From the NCBI RefSeq assembly GCF_020554845.1, contig NZ_JAJCIA010000047.1, positions 1 to 28,053 on the forward strand: a stretch of 28,053 bases of DNA. The letters run 5' to 3'. The position numbers and the translations under genes were made by a program. The notes below the pieces were generated by a model. That model did no database searches. It was not told where the DNA came from and saw nothing but the letters and a program-made list of their open reading frames with translations. The DNA is from Blautia faecis. Its GTDB lineage: Bacteria > Bacillota > Clostridia > Lachnospirales > Lachnospiraceae. This document shows positions 24,930-28,053 of the stretch, one piece after another; position 1 is the first letter of the stretch, and each line of letters begins with the position of its first letter.

Positions 24930-25870
24930 TGCTTCAGCAGATTTTCAGTTTAAGCTTTATGACGGCTTTTCTGGCCGCAGCAGTTCGTCTCGCAGTGCCG
25001 CTTATGTATGGCGGAATTGGTGAGACCATTGCGGAAAAATCCGGTATTCTGAATATCGGAATGGAAGGTGTTATGCTCAGCGGTGCATTCTTTTCCTTTG
25101 CAGGTGCCTGGTATTCCGGCAATCTGTTTGTGGGACTTCTGTGCGGTATGGCAGGAGGACTTGTAGTCAGTCTGCTTCACGGACTTCTTTCCATTACACT
25201 GATCCAGAACCAGTCTGTTTCCGGTCTTGCCATCAACATGCTTATGCTTGGCGTCACCAGCTTTTTGTTTAAATTAATGTCAAATGGACAGGGCTATCAG
25301 CAGATCGAGACCTTCCCAAACATTGCCATTCCAGGATTGTCAAAGATTCCGCTGATCGGAGATGCATTTTTTAACTGCGATTTTCTGACCTATATCCTTT
25401 ATGTACTCCTGATCCTTACCTGGATTTTTTACAAAAAAACCAATCTGGGGCTGTCTTTTATGGCAGTGGGAGAGCACCCGCGTGCAGCAGAATCCGCCGG
25501 CATCCAGGTGAAAAAATACCGCTGGATCGTGATGGTGTTCAACGGAATCCTAGGAGGAATCGGCGGTGCATATCTGGTACTGGTACAGCTTGGCGTTTTT
25601 ACGGAAAATATGATTTCCGGCCGTGGCTATATTGCTCTTGCAACTGTTATTCTTGGACGATATACACCTTTTGGAATGTTTGGAGCAGCTCTTTTGTTCG
25701 GAGCAGCCAATGCCCTGCAGATTCGTCTCCAGACCATAGGTGTATCCATCTCCCCGTTCCTTCTGGCAATTTTGCCATATGCGCTGACCCTTATTGCAAT
25801 GCTTGGGGCTGCCGGAAAGAACAGTGAACCAGAAGCTCTTGCTAAGCCTTATGTAAAAGGCTCAAGATAG
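24929..25870 (+). CDS. Purine nucleoside ABC transporter permease 2 (NupQ type)
   Basis: A 313-residue permease of the same family with about eight hydrophobic segments. GILNIGMEGVMLSGAF lies near residue 40 and GLSFMAVGEHPRAAESAGI near 175, both typical of NupQ/YufQ. GGAGG (24916-24920) precedes the ATG, which overlaps the previous stop codon. Its TAG lies in the ribosome binding site of the MerR gene eight bases on. Confidence 0.9.
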   Translation: MLQQIFSLSFMTAFLAAAVRLAVPLMYGGIGETIAEKSGILNIGMEGVMLSGAFFSFAGAWYSGNLFVGLLCGMAGGLVVSLLHGLLSITLIQNQSVSGLAINMLMLGVTSFLFKLMSNGQGYQQIETFPNIAIPGLSKIPLIGDAFFNCDFLTYILYVLLILTWIFYKKTNLGLSFMAVGEHPRAAESAGIQVKKYRWIVMVFNGILGGIGGAYLVLVQLGVFTENMISGRGYIALATVILGRYTPFGMFGAALLFGAANALQIRLQTIGVSISPFLLAILPYALTLIAMLGAAGKNSEPEALAKPYVKGSR

Positions 25871-25878
25871 GAGTATCT

Positions 25879-26634
25879 ATGGCAAATAAAGAGTATCTGA
25901 ATGTAAATGAGCTGGCGACCTTATTCGGATTGAACGTGCAGACCCTGCATTATTATGACAAAATCGGAATTCTGAAGCCCAGCTACAGAGACCCGAAAAA
26001 CGGATATCGGAAATATCGTTTTGATCAGACTTATAAGCTTGCATCCATCCGCTATATGCGAAAACTGGGTTATTCCATTGAGGCAGTCCGGGATTTTCAG
26101 GACACAAAAAGTCCTGATGAGGCGCTTAAAAGACTGAAGGAGCGTTCCGCAGCCATTCATGCCCAGTGGGAAGAGATGATGCGGATCGACCATGCGATTT
26201 TGCGAAAAATACAGTTTATTGAAGATTCGAAAGCAGGAATTGATTACGAAAATATCCAGGTGGTGAAATATCCAGAGCGAAAATATATTCCCATCGGAGC
26301 AGAAGAGGAGCTTTATGCAGGCGAATCCTTCTACTTTTATCCAACCATTGTATTTTATGGGGAAAATAGCAAGGAATTTGGAGCGCTTCTTACAGATGCC
26401 GTTCCAGAGGAAAATGCGGAGATACGCACGATTCCTGCAGGAACCTATGTTGTGGGGTATCACAAAGGGGCATATGAAGAGATTCAGGACAGCTTTAAAA
26501 GGATAAAGGAATGGGGACGGAATCTGAATCTGGAGGATACCATTCTGGCGCTGAATATCATCGACCAGTTTGTGGAACAGGATAATGATAATTATTCTAC
26601 CAGGATCGAGGTCAGGATTGCAGATACAAAATAG
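25879..26634 (+). CDS. MerR family regulator with GyrI-like effector domain
   Basis: A 251-residue protein. Residues about 4-75 are a MerR winged helix-turn-helix (VNELATLFGLNVQTLHYYDKIGIL, then RKYRFDQTYKLASIRYMRKLGYSIEAV). A helical linker follows at about 80-120, and a GyrI/BmrR-like ligand-binding domain at about 130-250. This layout is that of BmrR. AGGAG lies 6 bases upstream. It sits in the middle of the purine operon, between permease and deaminase. It is the obvious partner of the 19-bp-spacer dyad at 20977-21001, giving positive autoregulation. The ligand is inferred to be a purine or nucleoside. Confidence 0.9.
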   Translation: MANKEYLNVNELATLFGLNVQTLHYYDKIGILKPSYRDPKNGYRKYRFDQTYKLASIRYMRKLGYSIEAVRDFQDTKSPDEALKRLKERSAAIHAQWEEMMRIDHAILRKIQFIEDSKAGIDYENIQVVKYPERKYIPIGAEEELYAGESFYFYPTIVFYGENSKEFGALLTDAVPEENAEIRTIPAGTYVVGYHKGAYEEIQDSFKRIKEWGRNLNLEDTILALNIIDQFVEQDNDNYSTRIEVRIADTK

Positions 26635-26693
26635 AGGAAAAGCGATGCGAGAAAGAGAAAAAATGCAATGATTAAGAATGTGAGGGACAAAAA

Positions 26694-27962
26694 ATGGCAG
26701 TAAAGATTTACCACGGAGATATTTTGTTTACACCGTCAGCAGACAGGTTAGAGATTCACGAAAACAGTTATATAATTGTAGAAGATGGAGTGGTTTCACA
26801 GATCTGTGAAAAGATTCCGGAGCAGTATCAGGGCGCAGAGGTTATAGATTACGATGATAAGCTGATCATTCCGGCTTTTTCTGATCTTCATGTACACGGA
26901 GCACAGTATGTACAGCGCGGAATCGGTATGGACTGTCTGCTTTCCGACTGGCTGAATCATTATACATTTCCGCAGGAATCCCGTTTCCAGAATATGGAGT
27001 ATGCAAAAAACTGCTACGATGCATTTGTAGATGATATGCTCCGCCATGGTACCTTCCATGCCAATGTTTTTGCAACCATTCACCGTGAGGCCACAAACTA
27101 TCTCTTTGATAAAATGGAAGAGAAAGGCATGTATGGTTATGTGGGAAAGGTGAACATGGACTGCAATTCTCCGGAATTTCTCACCGAGACCACAGAGGAT
27201 TCCCTGAAGGAAACAGAGAAGTATCTGGCAGAACATGAGGGCAGCAAAAAGGTGAAAACCATTCTGGCTCCCCGTTTTGCCCCGACCTGCAGCAAGCCGC
27301 TGATCGATGGTCTTGGCAAGCTGGCAGCAAAATATCATTGTGGTGTGCACACTCATCTGGTAGAGTCTCTGTGGGAGGCACAGGAAGCTCTGAATCTGTT
27401 TCCGGGCTATAGTTCTGACGCAGAAATTTATGAGCGCGCAGGTCTGATGGATCACGGTCCGTCTATTTTCGCCCATGTTATTTTCCCAACTGAGGAAGAT
27501 AAGCGGATTCTGAAAAAACATGGAAGCTTTTCTGTTCACTGCCCGGATGCCACTGTGAATATTATTGCAGGAATTATGCCGCTGCAGCATATGGAGGCTG
27601 AGGGACTGAAAATTGCCATGGGAACTGACATTGCCGGTGGCCATGGAATCGGCATCTACCGCCAGGTTGCAAGAGCCGTACAGTTATCCAAGCTGAAAGA
27701 ATTCTACGAGCCACAGGAGAGTAAGACCATTACTATTACACAGGCATTCTACCATGCAACCAAAGAGTCTGGAAGTGTATTCGGTAAGGTTGGTTCTTTC
27801 GAAAAAGGGTATGCATTTAATGCCCTTGTGATTGATAATATGGAAGATCCATGGACAAAAATGACTGCAGAGGAGAAACTGGAGCGTTTCTGCTACATCG
27901 GAGATGACCGGAATATTAAGGCCAGATATATTGATGGGGAGCTGTTGGAGCAGGAATTTTAG
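26694..27962 (+). CDS. guaD: Guanine deaminase (amidohydrolase)
   Basis: A 422-residue amidohydrolase. Zinc and catalytic residues: His66 and His68 (DLHVHGAQY), His221 (GVHTHLVES), His261 (FAHVIFP) and Asp312 (MGTDIAGG). The stretch HGAQYVQRGIGMD and LSDWLNHYTFPQES match guanine deaminases (QYSFxGLGxD, LxxWLxxYTFPxE), which convert guanine to xanthine and ammonia. AGGGA lies about 7 bases upstream. It follows the MerR gene by 59 bases. As last gene of the nucleoside uptake operon it points to purine scavenging for nitrogen. A related deaminase specificity is possible. Confidence 0.88.
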   Translation: MAVKIYHGDILFTPSADRLEIHENSYIIVEDGVVSQICEKIPEQYQGAEVIDYDDKLIIPAFSDLHVHGAQYVQRGIGMDCLLSDWLNHYTFPQESRFQNMEYAKNCYDAFVDDMLRHGTFHANVFATIHREATNYLFDKMEEKGMYGYVGKVNMDCNSPEFLTETTEDSLKETEKYLAEHEGSKKVKTILAPRFAPTCSKPLIDGLGKLAAKYHCGVHTHLVESLWEAQEALNLFPGYSSDAEIYERAGLMDHGPSIFAHVIFPTEEDKRILKKHGSFSVHCPDATVNIIAGIMPLQHMEAEGLKIAMGTDIAGGHGIGIYRQVARAVQLSKLKEFYEPQESKTITITQAFYHATKESGSVFGKVGSFEKGYAFNALVIDNMEDPWTKMTAEEKLERFCYIGDDRNIKARYIDGELLEQEF

Positions 27963-27967
27963 AAATT

Positions 27968-28022
27968 TGCTATTTAATGTGTTGAAAAGTTCTTCAGTAG
28001 GGACGCATTTGGACAATGTGTA
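27968..28022. repeat. Right member of a window-spanning inverted repeat
   Basis: This is the reverse complement of the first 56 bases: 22 identical bases at 28001-28022, then TGAAGAACTTTT and TAAATAGCAA in the same order. It begins only a few bases after the guaD stop. The remaining 31 bases to the window end are GC-rich and contain no gene. Confidence 0.8.
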
Positions 28023-28053
28023 TTACTCACTCGCCGGCGCAACGCTCCAGCGA

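Noticed and set aside
26796..27644. 282-residue minus-strand frame opposite guaD
   Set aside because: Antisense to a gene with all metal ligands conserved; no start signal or motif.

Overview
The window reads as chromosome of a low-to-moderate GC, spore-forming Clostridia member, most likely a gut Lachnospiraceae (Blautia-like). Reasons: a sporulation sigma-G gene next to a YlmC/YmxH protein and nrdR, a T-box leader, strong AGGAGG ribosome binding sites, Gram-positive secreted BspA-type repeats, NADP-type glutamate dehydrogenase and a clostridial-length citrate synthase. The genus is inference; no 16S or other marker is present.

Layout. 1-4520: an isoleucine-type T-box leader drives a TRAP transporter operon in which the large membrane subunit DctM is fused to two nearly identical DctP substrate-binding domains. 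4521-6897: a LysE/RhtB-type exporter (minus) and a two-domain polyphosphate:AMP phosphotransferase (plus). 7162-8994: ylmC-sigG (minus) and nrdR (plus). 8997-12433: a 3.4 kb island between two 23-bp direct repeats, each a copy of a terminator hairpin. It holds a 51-codon uvrB relic, a secreted leucine-rich-repeat protein and a deleted IS1182-type element with 16-bp inverted ends. 12521-16800: gdhA (minus), diverging from an alaA-type aminotransferase and citrate synthase, so glutamate, alanine and 2-oxoglutarate-precursor enzymes sit together. 16803-19516: patatin-like lipase, YqeG phosphatase, shikimate kinase and EF-P. 19648-19868: a MITE-like element with a 9-bp target duplication. 19897-20904: aldo/keto reductase with two iron-sulfur motifs. 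20970-27962: a self-contained purine operon: binding protein, ATPase, two permeases (NupNOPQ/BMP type), a MerR-family regulator and a guanine deaminase. It is preceded by a promoter with a 19-bp spacer and a 25-bp dyad, as expected for MerR-type activation.

The strongest candidates for something undescribed are two. One is the tRNA-Ile-sensing, DctM-DctP-DctP TRAP transporter, which suggests an isoleucine or branched-chain 2-oxoacid importer with tethered binding domains, formally like the GlnPQ ABC system. The other is the MerR-gated purine uptake and deamination operon. Several small palindromic intergenic elements recur inside the window, and the two ends of the window carry an inverted repeat of each other.
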